Part shown: piece by piece, positions 52,508 through 60,820 of the stretch | Numbering within the stretch: the stretch's first letter is position 1 | How the letters are laid out: the number at the start of each line of letters is the position of its first letter | Origin: Planctomycetales bacterium 71-10 | Lineage (GTDB): Bacteria > Planctomycetota > Planctomycetia > Isosphaerales > Isosphaeraceae | Assembly (NCBI GenBank): GCA_001898385.1 | Contig: MKTT01000036.1 | Location: 180,907-244,906 of the forward strand | Direction: 5' to 3' | DNA length: 64,000 nt | Translations under genes and position numbers: made by a program | The notes under the pieces: generated by a model | Told to the model about the DNA's origin: nothing | Databases searched by the model: none | The model's input: only the letters and a program-made list of their open reading frames with translations

Positions 52508-53971
52508 TCAGGCGAGGAGCTTCGTGATGACCTGGCCGCCGACGTCGGTGAGGCGTTCGTCGCGGCCGCTGTGCAGGTGCGTCAGCTTCAGGTGATCGAT
52601 CCCCATCAGGTGGAGGATCGTCGCGTGGAGGTCGTTGACGTGGGCGCGATCGGCGACCTGGGTCATGCCGACCTCGTCGGTCTCGCCGACGATCGTCCCC
52701 CCCTTCACGCCGCCGCCGGCCATCCACATCGTGAAGCCGGTGGCGTTGTGGTCGCGGCCCCGGCCGCCCCCCTGGCGGACCGGCGTGCGACCGAACTCGC
52801 CGCCCCAGACGACCAGGGTCTCGTCGAGCAGGCCCCGGCGCTTCAGGTCGGTGAGCAGGGCGGCGACGGGCTTGTCGGTCAGGCCGCACATCTTCTCGTG
52901 GTTGGCGTTGATGTCGTCGTGCGCGTCCCACTGCATGGCGACCGGGCCGCCGCCCGAATAGAGCTGCACGAACCGCACCCCGCGCTCGACCAGCCGGCGG
53001 GCGAGCAGGCAGCGGGTGCCGAACTCGGCCGTCCGGTCGTCATCCAGGCCGTAGAGCGCCTTCGTCTCGGCCGTCTCGGAGGCCAGGTCCACCGCGTCGG
53101 GCGCGGCGCTCTGCATGCGGAAGGCCAGCTCATACGAGGCGATCCGGGCGGACAGCTCGGTGTCGGCCGGGTCGAGGTCGCGCTCATTCATATCCTTCAG
53201 CAGGTCCAGAACCCGGCGCTGGCGCCCGGCGTCGAAGCCGGCGGTCGGCTTGAGGTTCACGATGGGGGCCGGGCCGGAGCGGAACAGCGTCCCCTGGTGA
53301 TGCGCCGGGAGGAAGCCGGCGCCCCAGCACGGCGCGCCCCCTTCAGGCGTCCCCTCGGGCTGGGTCATGACGACGTACGACGGCAGGTCGTCGCTCTCGG
53401 AGCCCAGGCCGTACGTCACCCAGCTCCCCAGGCTGGGGAAGCCCATCAGCACGCGACCGGTCATCATCTGGTACATCGCCGGCGCGTGGACGACGCTGTC
53501 GGCGACGCACGAGCGGACCAGGGCGATCTCGTCGGCGTGCTGGTGCATGTGCGGCACGAGGTCGGACATGTCCATGCCCGACTGGCCGTACCTCCCCCAC
53601 TTGCGATGCGAGGCCAGGCAGAGGGGGTCGCTCTCCAGGAACTGGCCGTTGGCCTTGCCGAAGCTGGGGGGTAGGGGTTGGCCGTCGAGCTTCGCCAGCA
53701 GCGGCTTGGGGTCGTACAGGTCCATCTGGCTGGGGCCGCCGGTCATGAACAGGAAGATGCACCGCTTGGCCTTCGCCGGATGATGCCCCGCCTTCGCCGC
53801 CAGCGGGTTCGCCGCCGACGCCCCGTCGCCGCGCGCGTTCCGCTCCAGCAACGACGCCAACGCCAGCAGCCCGAAGCCGTTCCCCGTGCGCTTCAGCCAC
53901 TCGCGGCGGTTGAGCGGGTCGAGGATGGGCGTGGCACAAGGGCCGGGGCAATTGTTCGCGTGATGGCGCAT
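52508..53971 (-). CDS. DUF1501-family protein (Tat-exported)
   Basis: The 487-aa protein has a twin-arginine signal '[23 protein letters not shown]'. The DUF1501 body has '[24 protein letters not shown]', '[16 protein letters not shown]', '[23 protein letters not shown]' and '[31 protein letters not shown]', placing it in the alkaline-phosphatase/sulfatase-like superfamily. Planctomycetes encode dozens beside DUF1549/1553 cytochrome-type partners, and this gene follows such a partner with one gene between. The pair is thought to work together in the periplasm, but the substrate is unknown. Confidence 0.95.
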   Translation of the reverse strand: MRHHANNCPGPCATPILDPLNRREWLKRTGNGFGLLALASLLERNARGDGASAANPLAAKAGHHPAKAKRCIFLFMTGGPSQMDLYDPKPLLAKLDGQPLPPSFGKANGQFLESDPLCLASHRKWGRYGQSGMDMSDLVPHMHQHADEIALVRSCVADSVVHAPAMYQMMTGRVLMGFPSLGSWVTYGLGSESDDLPSYVVMTQPEGTPEGGAPCWGAGFLPAHHQGTLFRSGPAPIVNLKPTAGFDAGRQRRVLDLLKDMNERDLDPADTELSARIASYELAFRMQSAAPDAVDLASETAETKALYGLDDDRTAEFGTRCLLARRLVERGVRFVQLYSGGGPVAMQWDAHDDINANHEKMCGLTDKPVAALLTDLKRRGLLDETLVVWGGEFGRTPVRQGGGRGRDHNATGFTMWMAGGGVKGGTIVGETDEVGMTQVADRAHVNDLHATILHLMGIDHLKLTHLHSGRDERLTDVGGQVITKLLA

Positions 53972-53978
53972 GACAGCC

Positions 53979-54635
53979 TCAAGCTTGTTTGGGCCTTCGG
54001 AACTGGGATCGGTCGAAGACCTCGTTCAACGGGATCCGCAGCCCCGGGAGCACGTCGCCGCCGTCGAGGACGTCGCCGCGGCCGAGGCGCGTGGGCGACG
54101 CCTCGCCGCGACGGAAGACCTCGACGACCTCGGCCCGTCGATCGACCTGCCAGACGACCTCGACGCCCGCGGCGAGGAACTCGGCGCGCCGGATCGCGAC
54201 CTCGGCGTCGGGGTTGCCTTCATTCGGGACCTCGACGATCAGGTTCGGGGCGAAGTCGGCGATCTCGACGTCGGGAATCCGTCGGCCCGGCCAGCGGTCC
54301 CGGCTCGTGAACGCCCCTCCCGGCATGCGGACGAGGTTCGGGGCGAGGCGGAACAGGGCGTTGCCCGCCGTGACCCCGCCGAAGCGGAAGCCGCGGTTGA
54401 AGTCGACCAGACGATACAGGAAGAAGCCGCCCACGAGGGAGCCGACGTAGCTGGGCGACTTCTCCACGACGATCCCGTCGACCAGCTCGCAGAGCCGATC
54501 GCGCCGGGCGTTGATCCGGACGAGGTCGTCCTCCGTCGCCGCGCCAGGCGGCGGCACGGCCAGGATTCGCCCGGGAGCGATCCCGCCGAGGCGATCGAGC
54601 ACGTCCTGCATCGATGGGATCGATTGGAGATTCAC
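53979..54635 (-). CDS. Uma2/DUF820-family PD-(D/E)XK nuclease-like protein
   Basis: The product is 218 aa from GTG 54635; ATG 54611 ([10 protein letters not shown]) is possible. After '[19 protein letters not shown]' the core has '[45 protein letters not shown]', the restriction-endonuclease-like signature (D, then E-V, with the usual Lys replaced by Arg) and '[31 protein letters not shown]' at the C-terminus. Uma2 proteins are extremely numerous in cyanobacteria and planctomycetes with no fixed function. It sits 20 bp downstream of the DUF1549/1553 gene and 7 bp upstream of DUF1501, interrupting a pair usually found together. Confidence 0.9.
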   Translation of the reverse strand: MNLQSIPSMQDVLDRLGGIAPGRILAVPPPGAATEDDLVRINARRDRLCELVDGIVVEKSPSYVGSLVGGFFLYRLVDFNRGFRFGGVTAGNALFRLAPNLVRMPGGAFTSRDRWPGRRIPDVEIADFAPNLIVEVPNEGNPDAEVAIRRAEFLAAGVEVVWQVDRRAEVVEVFRRGEASPTRLGRGDVLDGGDVLPGLRIPLNEVFDRSQFRRPKQA

Positions 54636-54655
54636 GTCGGGCCCTGCCGGTCGGA

Positions 54656-56893
54656 TCAGGGGATGTACAGGAACTCGTTGCAGTTCAGCAGCGCCAGGGC
54701 GAAGTCGTCCCAGGCGGCGGGCTCGGAGAGGGCGGCGGACTGCTCGGCGATGAACGCCGAGGCGCGGGCGAGTTCCTCGGGGGAAGGGTCGCGGCACAGG
54801 GCCAGGCGGTAGGCGCGGCGGACGCGGCCTTCGGCGTCGGGCGCCTCGCGGGCCAGGCGCTCGGCCAGGGCGTGCGCGCGGCCGAGGGCCAGGTCGCCGT
54901 TCAGCAGGTTGAGCGCCTGGAGGGCGTGGGTGCTGGACTCGCGCCGGGGGCAGGCGGTCTGGTTGTCGGGGGCGTCGAAGGATTCGAGGAGCGGATAGCG
55001 GACGTTCCGCTTCTTGAACAGGTAGATCGAGCGGCGGCGGTGCTCGGCCGGGTCGGGGTCGACGGGCCAGAGGTCGACCTCCTCGGCCTCGGTGAAGATC
55101 AGGTCCTTCACCTCCTTCTCCAGCGGTGCGAGGACGCCGGGCCCCCCCATCTTCGGGTTCAGCTCGCCGGAGACGACGAGGAGCGAATCGCGGAGGGACT
55201 CGGCGTCGACGCGGCGGCGGTTCTGGCGGCCGAGGAGGTCGTTCGGCTCGTCCTGCTCCGTCAGCGCCTCGATCGGCCGGCTGGCCTGGCGATACGCGGC
55301 CGAAGTCATCATCAGGCGGTGGATCGGCTTGAGCTTCCATCCGCCTTCGATCAGGCGTTCGGCGAGCCAGTCGAGCAATTCGGGATGCGAGGGGGGCTCG
55401 CCCCGGACGCCGAAGTCGCTGGGGGTGGAGACCAGGCCGCGGCCGAAGTGCTGCTGCCAGAGGCGGTTCACGATCACCCGGGCGACGAGCGGGTTGGCCT
55501 CGTCCGCCAGCCACTTCGCCAGCGCCGCGCGGCGGCCGGTGGTCTTCTCGCCGGGCGTGATGGAGGCCGGGTCGAAGGCGTCGCCCTCCTGGCAGGCGAG
55601 GATCACGCCGGGGGGCCGGGGCTCGACGCGCGGGCCCTTCGTCATCGGGTCGCCGCGACGCAGGACGAACGAGTCGGGGGCCTCCGCGGACGAGTCGGTC
55701 AGCGCGAAGGCGTGGGCCGGGGGCCGCGGGAGCGTCCGGACGATCTCGTGGATCTGGAGCTTCAGGGCCTCGCGGCGGGCGTGGTCGGCGGGGTCCTGGG
55801 AGACCTCGTGGGCGACGTCCTCCCAGGTCACGCGGATGGAGTTCGCCAGACCGTTGGCGATCCGCTTCTGCTCGGCCGTGCGGTCCGCCTCCGGGATCGC
55901 CAGGAGGGCCCGCTCCTCGTCCTTCAGCATCGCCTGACGCCGCGCGGCGATGGCGGCGCGGTAGGGGGCCTCCAGCTCGGCCATCTCCTTCCGGAGCGGG
56001 GCCGCCTTCTCGTCGACGGCCTTCTTGGCCGCCTCGAACGCCTCGACCTCGGCGGGCTGGGCGATGGAGGGCTCGGACAGCTCGCCGGCGGCGAAGAACG
56101 CCTGGAGGCGGTAGTAGTCGGTGGTGGGGATGGCGTCGAACTTGTGGTCGTGGCAGCGGGCGCAGGCGACCGTCAGGCTCAGGAACACCGATCCGACGGT
56201 GGCGGTGATCTCGGTCAGCTCGTTCTGCCGCTTGACCTCCGGCACGATGTTGCCGCCGACGACCTCGCGCGGGCCGGCGCGGCAGAAGCCGGTGGCGATC
56301 AGGGCGTCGCGGTCGCCGGGGGCGATCTCGTCGCCGGCCACCTGGAGCGAGACGAAGCGGTCGTACGGCATGTCGGCGTTCATCGCGGCGACGAGCCAGT
56401 CGCGGTATCGCCAGGCGTCGGGCCGCTCGGCGTCCAGCTCAAAGCCGTTGGTGTCGGCGTAGTGGGCCAGGTCCAGCCAGTGCTGCGCCTGGCGCTCGCC
56501 GAACTGGGGACGGTCCATCAGCCGGTCGATCAGGCGTTCGTAGGCGTCGGGCCGGTCGTCGGACAGGAAAGCGTCGGCCTCCTCCGGGGTCGGCGGCAGG
56601 CCGGTCAGGTCGAAGTGGGCGCGGCGCAGGAGCGCCGCGCGGTCGGCCTCGGGCGAGTGCGGCAGATCGGCCGATTCGAGGTCGCCGAGGACGTAGCGGT
56701 CGATCGGGTTGCGGACCCAGCCGGCCTCCTTGACCTCCGGCGGCTCGCCCGAATCCAGCGGCTGATACGCCCAGTGCCCGCGCTGGTCGGCCGAGTATTT
56801 CTCGACCTTCGCGAGCGGGGCGGGCTCGTCGCCGGTCGCCAGCGTCCCCAGGGCGACGAGGATGGCGGGGATCCCCAGGGCTCGTCGAGGCAT
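54656..56893 (-). CDS. DUF1549/DUF1553 planctomycete cytochrome-associated protein
   Basis: The product is 745 aa from ATG 56893 (GGAGGAAGGTCCGAC upstream) with a signal peptide 'ALGIPAILVALGTLATGDE'. The N-terminal PSCyt2/DUF1549 region reads 'NPIDRYVLGDLESADLPHSPEADRAALLRRAHFDLTGLPPTPEE' and contains 'VACARCHDHKFDAIPTTDYYRLQAFF' (CxxCH). The C-terminal DUF1553 region includes 'NPLVARVIVNRLWQQHFGRGLVSTPSDFG' and 'PSHPELLDWLAERLIEGGWKLKPIHRLMMTSAAYRQ'. The usual N-terminal PSCyt1 domain is absent. It belongs to a near-planctomycete-specific family acting outside the cytoplasm, probably in carbohydrate turnover with DUF1501. Confidence 0.94.
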   Translation of the reverse strand: MPRRALGIPAILVALGTLATGDEPAPLAKVEKYSADQRGHWAYQPLDSGEPPEVKEAGWVRNPIDRYVLGDLESADLPHSPEADRAALLRRAHFDLTGLPPTPEEADAFLSDDRPDAYERLIDRLMDRPQFGERQAQHWLDLAHYADTNGFELDAERPDAWRYRDWLVAAMNADMPYDRFVSLQVAGDEIAPGDRDALIATGFCRAGPREVVGGNIVPEVKRQNELTEITATVGSVFLSLTVACARCHDHKFDAIPTTDYYRLQAFFAAGELSEPSIAQPAEVEAFEAAKKAVDEKAAPLRKEMAELEAPYRAAIAARRQAMLKDEERALLAIPEADRTAEQKRIANGLANSIRVTWEDVAHEVSQDPADHARREALKLQIHEIVRTLPRPPAHAFALTDSSAEAPDSFVLRRGDPMTKGPRVEPRPPGVILACQEGDAFDPASITPGEKTTGRRAALAKWLADEANPLVARVIVNRLWQQHFGRGLVSTPSDFGVRGEPPSHPELLDWLAERLIEGGWKLKPIHRLMMTSAAYRQASRPIEALTEQDEPNDLLGRQNRRRVDAESLRDSLLVVSGELNPKMGGPGVLAPLEKEVKDLIFTEAEEVDLWPVDPDPAEHRRRSIYLFKKRNVRYPLLESFDAPDNQTACPRRESSTHALQALNLLNGDLALGRAHALAERLAREAPDAEGRVRRAYRLALCRDPSPEELARASAFIAEQSAALSEPAAWDDFALALLNCNEFLYIP

Positions 56894-57002
56894 GTCGGAC
56901 CTTCCTCCGAACCGGCTGCGGCGCGGACCTCCCGTCGCCATGATGGTATTGTGCGGGAAGGCGGCCGGGCCGGCAAGGAACAATTGTTGAACCGCGAGGC
57001 GG

Positions 57003-58013
57003 ATGAGCATGGCGGCGATCGAATTTCGCGGGGTCTCGCGGACGTTTCCGGCCGGCCGCCCGGCGCTGGAGGGGGTCGACCTGGCCGTGGCCGACGGCGA
57101 GCGGCTGGCCGTGCTGGGGCCGTCGGGGTCGGGCAAGTCGACGCTCCTGCGGCTGGCGGCGGGACTGGACCGGCCGACGGCCGGCGGCGTGTGGTTCGAC
57201 GGGCGTTGCATGGACGACGTCCCCCCTCACCGCCGGGACGTCGGCCTGGTGTTCCAGGAGCCGACGCTCCTCCCCTACCTGACGGTCGCGGGCAACCTCG
57301 AATTCGGGATGAAGGCCAGGGGCGTCGCCCGCGACGAGCGGCGACGGCGCGTGGCCGAGGTCGCGGCGATGCTGCGGCTCGACGGCCTGCTCGGCCGACG
57401 GCCGTCCGAACTCTCCGGCGGCGAGCGCCAGCGGGCGGCGATCGGCCGGTCGGTGGCGCGACGGCCGGCGGTGCTGCTGCTGGACGAGCCGTTCTCCAGC
57501 CTCGACCTCCCGTTGCGGTCGGCCCTGCGCCGCGACCTGATCGACCTGCACGACCGCCTGGGCATGACCTTGATCCACGTCACGCACGATCAGGGCGAGG
57601 CCCTGGCGATCGGCCATCGGGTCGCGGTCCTGGACCTGGGGCGGCTGGTGCAGGTCGGCCCCCCGCGCGAGGTCTACAACCGCCCCGCCACGCCGTTCGT
57701 CGCGGGGTTCGTCGGCGACCCGCCCATGAACCTGATCCCGACCGACGGCCGGCTGATGGGGATCCGCCCCGAGCACGTCCGGGTGCGCCCGGCGGGCGAG
57801 ACGGCCCTCGCGGCGACCGTCGCGCGAGTCGAAGACCGCGGCGACTCGACCCTCATCACGCTGGACCTCGCGGGCGCGAGGGTCACGGCGAGGGTCGCCG
57901 ACCCGACGGGGCTGCGGGAGGGGGGGGCCGTCGCCCTGGACCTCGACCCGGCTCGGGCCTGCTGGTTCGACGAACGCCCGACCGAGCGGAAGGCGTCGAC
58001 GAAGCTCCCGTAG
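57003..58013 (+). CDS. Lone sugar-type ABC transporter ATP-binding protein
   Basis: The 336-aa ATPase belongs to the MalK/UgpC class. Walker A is 'LGPSGSGKSTLLRLAAGLDRP', Q-loop 'GLVFQEPTLLPYLTV', signature 'PSELSGGERQRAAIGRSVARRP', Walker B 'AVLLLDEPFSSLDLPLR' and H-loop 'LIHVTHDQGEALAIG'. The C-terminal TOBE domain reads 'GIRPEHVRVRP' and 'TVARVEDRGDSTLITLDLAG'. No permease or binding-protein gene is in the neighbourhood, so it must serve a transporter encoded elsewhere. The last 9 codons ('ERKASTKLP') and the TAG stop lie in a repeat element (57982-58111). Confidence 0.93.
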   Translation: MSMAAIEFRGVSRTFPAGRPALEGVDLAVADGERLAVLGPSGSGKSTLLRLAAGLDRPTAGGVWFDGRCMDDVPPHRRDVGLVFQEPTLLPYLTVAGNLEFGMKARGVARDERRRRVAEVAAMLRLDGLLGRRPSELSGGERQRAAIGRSVARRPAVLLLDEPFSSLDLPLRSALRRDLIDLHDRLGMTLIHVTHDQGEALAIGHRVAVLDLGRLVQVGPPREVYNRPATPFVAGFVGDPPMNLIPTDGRLMGIRPEHVRVRPAGETALAATVARVEDRGDSTLITLDLAGARVTARVADPTGLREGGAVALDLDPARACWFDERPTERKASTKLP

Positions 58014-58111
58014 GCTGGGTCGCGACCCAGCCCGGAGAAGGCGACGGCCCGCGTGCGCTGGGTCTCGACCCAGCCTACCGGGAAGTGGCCGAGCGGAGGG
58101 CGTCGACGAAG
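57982..58111. repeat. Nested inverted repeat with flanking direct repeats, supplying two stop codons
   Basis: The core is two inverted units, GTAGGCTGGGTCGCGACCCAGCC (58010-58032, containing a perfect 20-bp palindrome) and GCTGGGTCTCGACCCAGCCTAC (58057-58078). Outside them sit direct copies of CCGAGCGGAAGGCGTCGACGAAG (57982-58004) and CCGAGCGGAGGGCGTCGACGAAG (58089-58111), 22 of 23 identical and 107 bp apart. Both convergent genes end exactly at the TAG in the arm ends: the ABC gene at 58011-58013 and the NUDIX gene at 58075-58077 (read on the minus strand). Confidence 0.9.
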
Positions 58112-58620
58112 AGGATGGCGAGCATGGACTTGGCGTCGCGGATGCGGCCGTCGTGGACCATGGCGACGGCGTCCTTCCAGGGGACGATCTTGGTCTCCAG
58201 GCGCTCGTCGGGCTGGTGGTCGGTGGGGCCGGGGGTCAGGTCCTCGCAGAGGTAGAGGAACATCTTCTCGGTCATGATCCCGGGGGAGACGTGCCACCAG
58301 CGGAGGGGCGTGATCTTGCCGGCGCGGAAGCCGGTCTCCTCGGCCAGCTCGCGGGGGGCGGTCTGGTCGGGGGTCTCGCCTTCGTCGATGGTGCCGGCGG
58401 GGACCTCCAGTAGGGTCTCGCCGATGGCGTGGCGGTCGTTGTAGACGAGGCAGACGCGGTCGGCGTCGACCATCGGGACCAGGGCGACGGCCCCGCGGTG
58501 GAGGACGACCTCGCGCTCGGCGAGGCCGCCGTCGGCCAGGCGGACGGGCTGCATCGCCAGGTCGAGCTTGGTCCCGCGGTAGATCACCCGGCGGGGCGGC
58601 AGGTCGAGGGGGGCGGGCAC
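58075..58620 (-). CDS. NUDIX hydrolase (ADP-ribose pyrophosphatase-like)
   Basis: The 181-aa cytoplasmic enzyme has the complete Nudix box 'GTIDEGETPDQTAPRELAEETGF' (G-x5-E-x7-R-E-x2-E-E-x-G). 'VALVPMVDADRVCLVYNDRHAIGETLLEVPAG' before the box resembles ADP-ribose/NDP-sugar pyrophosphatases (NudF type), as does 'WWHVSPGIMTEKMFLYLCEDLTPG'. The C-terminal end 'ILFVDALRSATSR' coincides with one copy of the repeat described at 57982-58111. The start is one base from the UspA stop, so the two genes are cotranscribed. Confidence 0.93.
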   Translation of the reverse strand: MPAPLDLPPRRVIYRGTKLDLAMQPVRLADGGLAEREVVLHRGAVALVPMVDADRVCLVYNDRHAIGETLLEVPAGTIDEGETPDQTAPRELAEETGFRAGKITPLRWWHVSPGIMTEKMFLYLCEDLTPGPTDHQPDERLETKIVPWKDAVAMVHDGRIRDAKSMLAILFVDALRSATSR

Positions 58621-58621
58621 G

Positions 58622-59083
58622 TCAGGAGGCCCCCGCGGGGGCGGACCGGATCGTGAGGACGGGGCAAGGCGACTCGCGGACGATGCGCTCGGCGACGGAG
58701 CCCATCAGGACGTGGCTCAGGCCGGTGCGGCCGTGGGTGGCGATCACCAGCAGGTCGACCTTGTTCTCGGCCGCGTAGTCGACGATCGCCTCGGCCGGCG
58801 CGCCCCAGCAGACGGCGGTCGTCAGGCTGGCGGGGACGCCCCACTCGGGCTTGATCGCGGTCTTCAGGGCCTCTTTCGCCCGCTGCTCGTCCTCGGCGTA
58901 GAACTGGGGGGGCATGACGGGCATCAGGAGCGGGTCGGGGCCGGTGGGGACGATCTCCGAGAGGACGTGGATGAGGTGCAGCTCCGCGCCGAAGCGCTCC
59001 GCCAGCCCGCAGGCGTAGCGGAGGGCCTCGTGGGAATGGCTGCTGAAGTCCGTCGGCGCGAGGATGCGGCCGAAGGTGATCAT
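58622..59083 (-). CDS. Universal stress protein, UspA family
   Basis: This 153-aa protein has an alpha/beta UspA fold, opening 'FGRILAPTDFSSHSHEALRYACGLAERF'. The ATP-binding segment 'LLVIATHGRTGLSHVLMGSVAERIVRESPCPVLTIR' contains the G-x2-G-x9-G-S/T motif of the nucleotide-binding subgroup (MJ0577-like). It would act as a cytoplasmic stress-response protein. It lies in a run of minus-strand genes, 34 bp after ilvE and 1 bp before the NUDIX gene, and may be part of one transcript. Confidence 0.95.
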   Translation of the reverse strand: MITFGRILAPTDFSSHSHEALRYACGLAERFGAELHLIHVLSEIVPTGPDPLLMPVMPPQFYAEDEQRAKEALKTAIKPEWGVPASLTTAVCWGAPAEAIVDYAAENKVDLLVIATHGRTGLSHVLMGSVAERIVRESPCPVLTIRSAPAGAS

Positions 59084-59117
59084 GGGGAGGGCTCCCGGGG
59101 GTGGCGGCCGGCTCGGG

Positions 59118-59987
59118 TCAGGAGGCGGGGCCCTCGTGGACCAGCCGGCCGAAGCGCTGGCGGAGGTCCCGGAAGACCGGGCCGGGCTTGCCGGAGCCCA
59201 GGGGGCGGTCGTCGCACTCGACGACCGGGATCAGCTCGGCGGCGGTGCCGGTGAGGAAACACTCGTCGGCCGTGTAGACGTCGTAGCGGTCCATGGTCCG
59301 CTCGACCACCTTGTAGCCGGCCTCGCGGGCCAGGTCGATGACGGCCTCGCGGGTGATCCCTTCGAGGATGCCGGAGTCGACCGAAGGGGTGTGGATCTCC
59401 CCCTTGCGGACCACGAAGATGTTGTCGCCGGTGCATTCGGCGACCTCGCCCTTGTGGTTGAGCATCAGGGCCTCCAGGCAGCCGGCCTTGGCCCCCTCCA
59501 TCTTGGCGAGGATGTTGTTCAGGTAGTTGAGCGACTTCACCCGCGGGTTGACCGTGTTCGGGTGGCTGCGGATCGTCGCGGCGGTGACGATCTTCAGGCC
59601 GTGCTCGTACAGCTCCTCGGGGTAGAGGCTGATCGCGTCGGTGATGATGATCACCTGCGGATCCGACGTCTTCCTCGGGTCCAGGCCGAGGCTCCCCGCC
59701 CCGCGCGTGACGACCACGCGGATGTAGGCGTTCGTCAGCTTGTTGGCGGCCAGCGTGTCCACGATCGCCGCGGCCATCGCCTCGCGGCTCATCGGGATCT
59801 GCAGGTGGATCGCCGCGGCCGACGCGAACAGCCGGTCGACGTGGTCCTTCAGCCGGAAGACCCGCCCCGAATAGGAGCGGATCCCCTCGAAGACGCCGTC
59901 GCCGTACAGGAGGCCGTGATCGAAAACGCTGACCTTGGCGTCGGCTTTCTCGTAAAGCTTGCCGCCGATGTAGACCTTGGGGCTCAT
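59118..59987 (-). CDS. ilvE: Branched-chain amino acid aminotransferase
   Basis: The product is 289 aa from ATG 59987 (GGAGGGCCGT upstream), the normal length for class IV aminotransferases. 'KVSVFDHGLLYGDGVFEGIRSYSGRVFRL' is the IlvE opening; the PLP lysine is in 'NPRVKSLNYLNNILAKMEG', and 'EALMLNHKGEVAECTGDNIFVVRKGEIHTP' and 'ITREAVIDLAREAGYKVVE' complete the class IV signature. It catalyses the last step of Leu/Ile/Val synthesis, with glutamate as amino donor. D-amino acid transaminase is the main alternative, but the text favours IlvE. Confidence 0.93.
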   Translation of the reverse strand: MSPKVYIGGKLYEKADAKVSVFDHGLLYGDGVFEGIRSYSGRVFRLKDHVDRLFASAAAIHLQIPMSREAMAAAIVDTLAANKLTNAYIRVVVTRGAGSLGLDPRKTSDPQVIIITDAISLYPEELYEHGLKIVTAATIRSHPNTVNPRVKSLNYLNNILAKMEGAKAGCLEALMLNHKGEVAECTGDNIFVVRKGEIHTPSVDSGILEGITREAVIDLAREAGYKVVERTMDRYDVYTADECFLTGTAAELIPVVECDDRPLGSGKPGPVFRDLRQRFGRLVHEGPAS

Positions 59988-60053
59988 ACGGCCCTCCGCA
60001 CCCGCGCCGCGTCGGGGCCGCGACATCCACGCACCCTGGCATCGGTTATTGAC

Positions 60054-60764
60054 TCAGACCAGCGCGGGAACCCACTCCTCGATGCGCCCCTCGGAGAGCC
60101 TGACGACGCGGTCGGCCTGGTGGGCGATCTGTTGATCATGCGTGACCAGTATCATAGTCAGGCCGCGCTCGCGGTTCAAGTCGCGGAGGAGGTCGAGGAC
60201 GCCCTGGCCGGTGGAGGAGTCGAGGTTGCCGGTGGGCTCGTCGGCGAGGAGGACCTCGGGGCGGGCGACGAGGGCGCGGGCGATGGCGGCGCGCTGGATC
60301 TCGCCGCCGGACATCTCCGACGGCTGGTGGGCCATCCGATGGCCCAGGCCGACGCGATCCAGAAGCTCCTCGGCGTCGCGGCGGATCTGCTTCCGCTTCC
60401 TTATATAGGAGAAGACGCCCTCGCGGATCAGGTGGGGCATCATCACGTTCTCGACCGCCGACAGCTCCGGCAGCAGGTGGTAGAACTGGAAGATGAAGCC
60501 GAAGGTGCGGTTGCGGAGCCGGTCGCGCTCGCGGTCGGGGCGGTCGTCGATCCGGCGGCCGTCCAGGACGACCTGGCCGGCGTCGGGCTGGTCGAGCAGG
60601 CCGAGCAGGTGGAGCATGGTGCTCTTGCCCGACCCGCTGGCCCCCATCACCGTCACGAACTCCCCGCGCGCCGCGTCGACGTCGACGCCGCCGAGGACGG
60701 GGACCTCGATCTTGCCCTTCCGGTAGCTCTTGCGAAGGCCGAAGGCCGCGATATGACTGGTCAT
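60054..60764 (-). CDS. lolD: Lipoprotein-release/MacB-type ABC ATPase (LolD-like)
   Basis: The product is 236 aa from ATG 60764; the 1207-aa track ORF is an upstream read-through. Walker A is 'VTVMGASGSGKSTMLHLLGLLDQP', Q-loop 'FGFIFQFYHLLPELSAVENVMMP', signature 'PSEMSGGEIQRAAIARALVARP', Walker B 'EVLLADEPTGNLDSSTGQGVL' and H-loop 'MILVTHDQQIAHQAD'. 'LLPELSAVENVMMP' is the hallmark of the LolD/MacB class. An insertion 'VFSYIRKRKQIRRDAEELL' is slightly longer than usual. It sits 57 bp after the permease gene, so the pair forms an inner-membrane complex that probably extracts lipoproteins. Confidence 0.93.
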   Translation of the reverse strand: MTSHIAAFGLRKSYRKGKIEVPVLGGVDVDAARGEFVTVMGASGSGKSTMLHLLGLLDQPDAGQVVLDGRRIDDRPDRERDRLRNRTFGFIFQFYHLLPELSAVENVMMPHLIREGVFSYIRKRKQIRRDAEELLDRVGLGHRMAHQPSEMSGGEIQRAAIARALVARPEVLLADEPTGNLDSSTGQGVLDLLRDLNRERGLTMILVTHDQQIAHQADRVVRLSEGRIEEWVPALV

Positions 60765-60820
60765 CGTCCGGGTCTTCCGTGGGGGGGGCGGGTGGCTGAG
60801 ATGGGGGCGACGGGCCGAAC

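Noticed and set aside
54614-58255. 1213-aa plus-strand ORF antisense to the DUF1549/1553 gene
   Set aside because: Its translation is Gly/Val/Arg-rich text mirroring the opposite-strand gene, a high-GC artefact. The minus-strand frame has domains, signal peptide and ribosome site.
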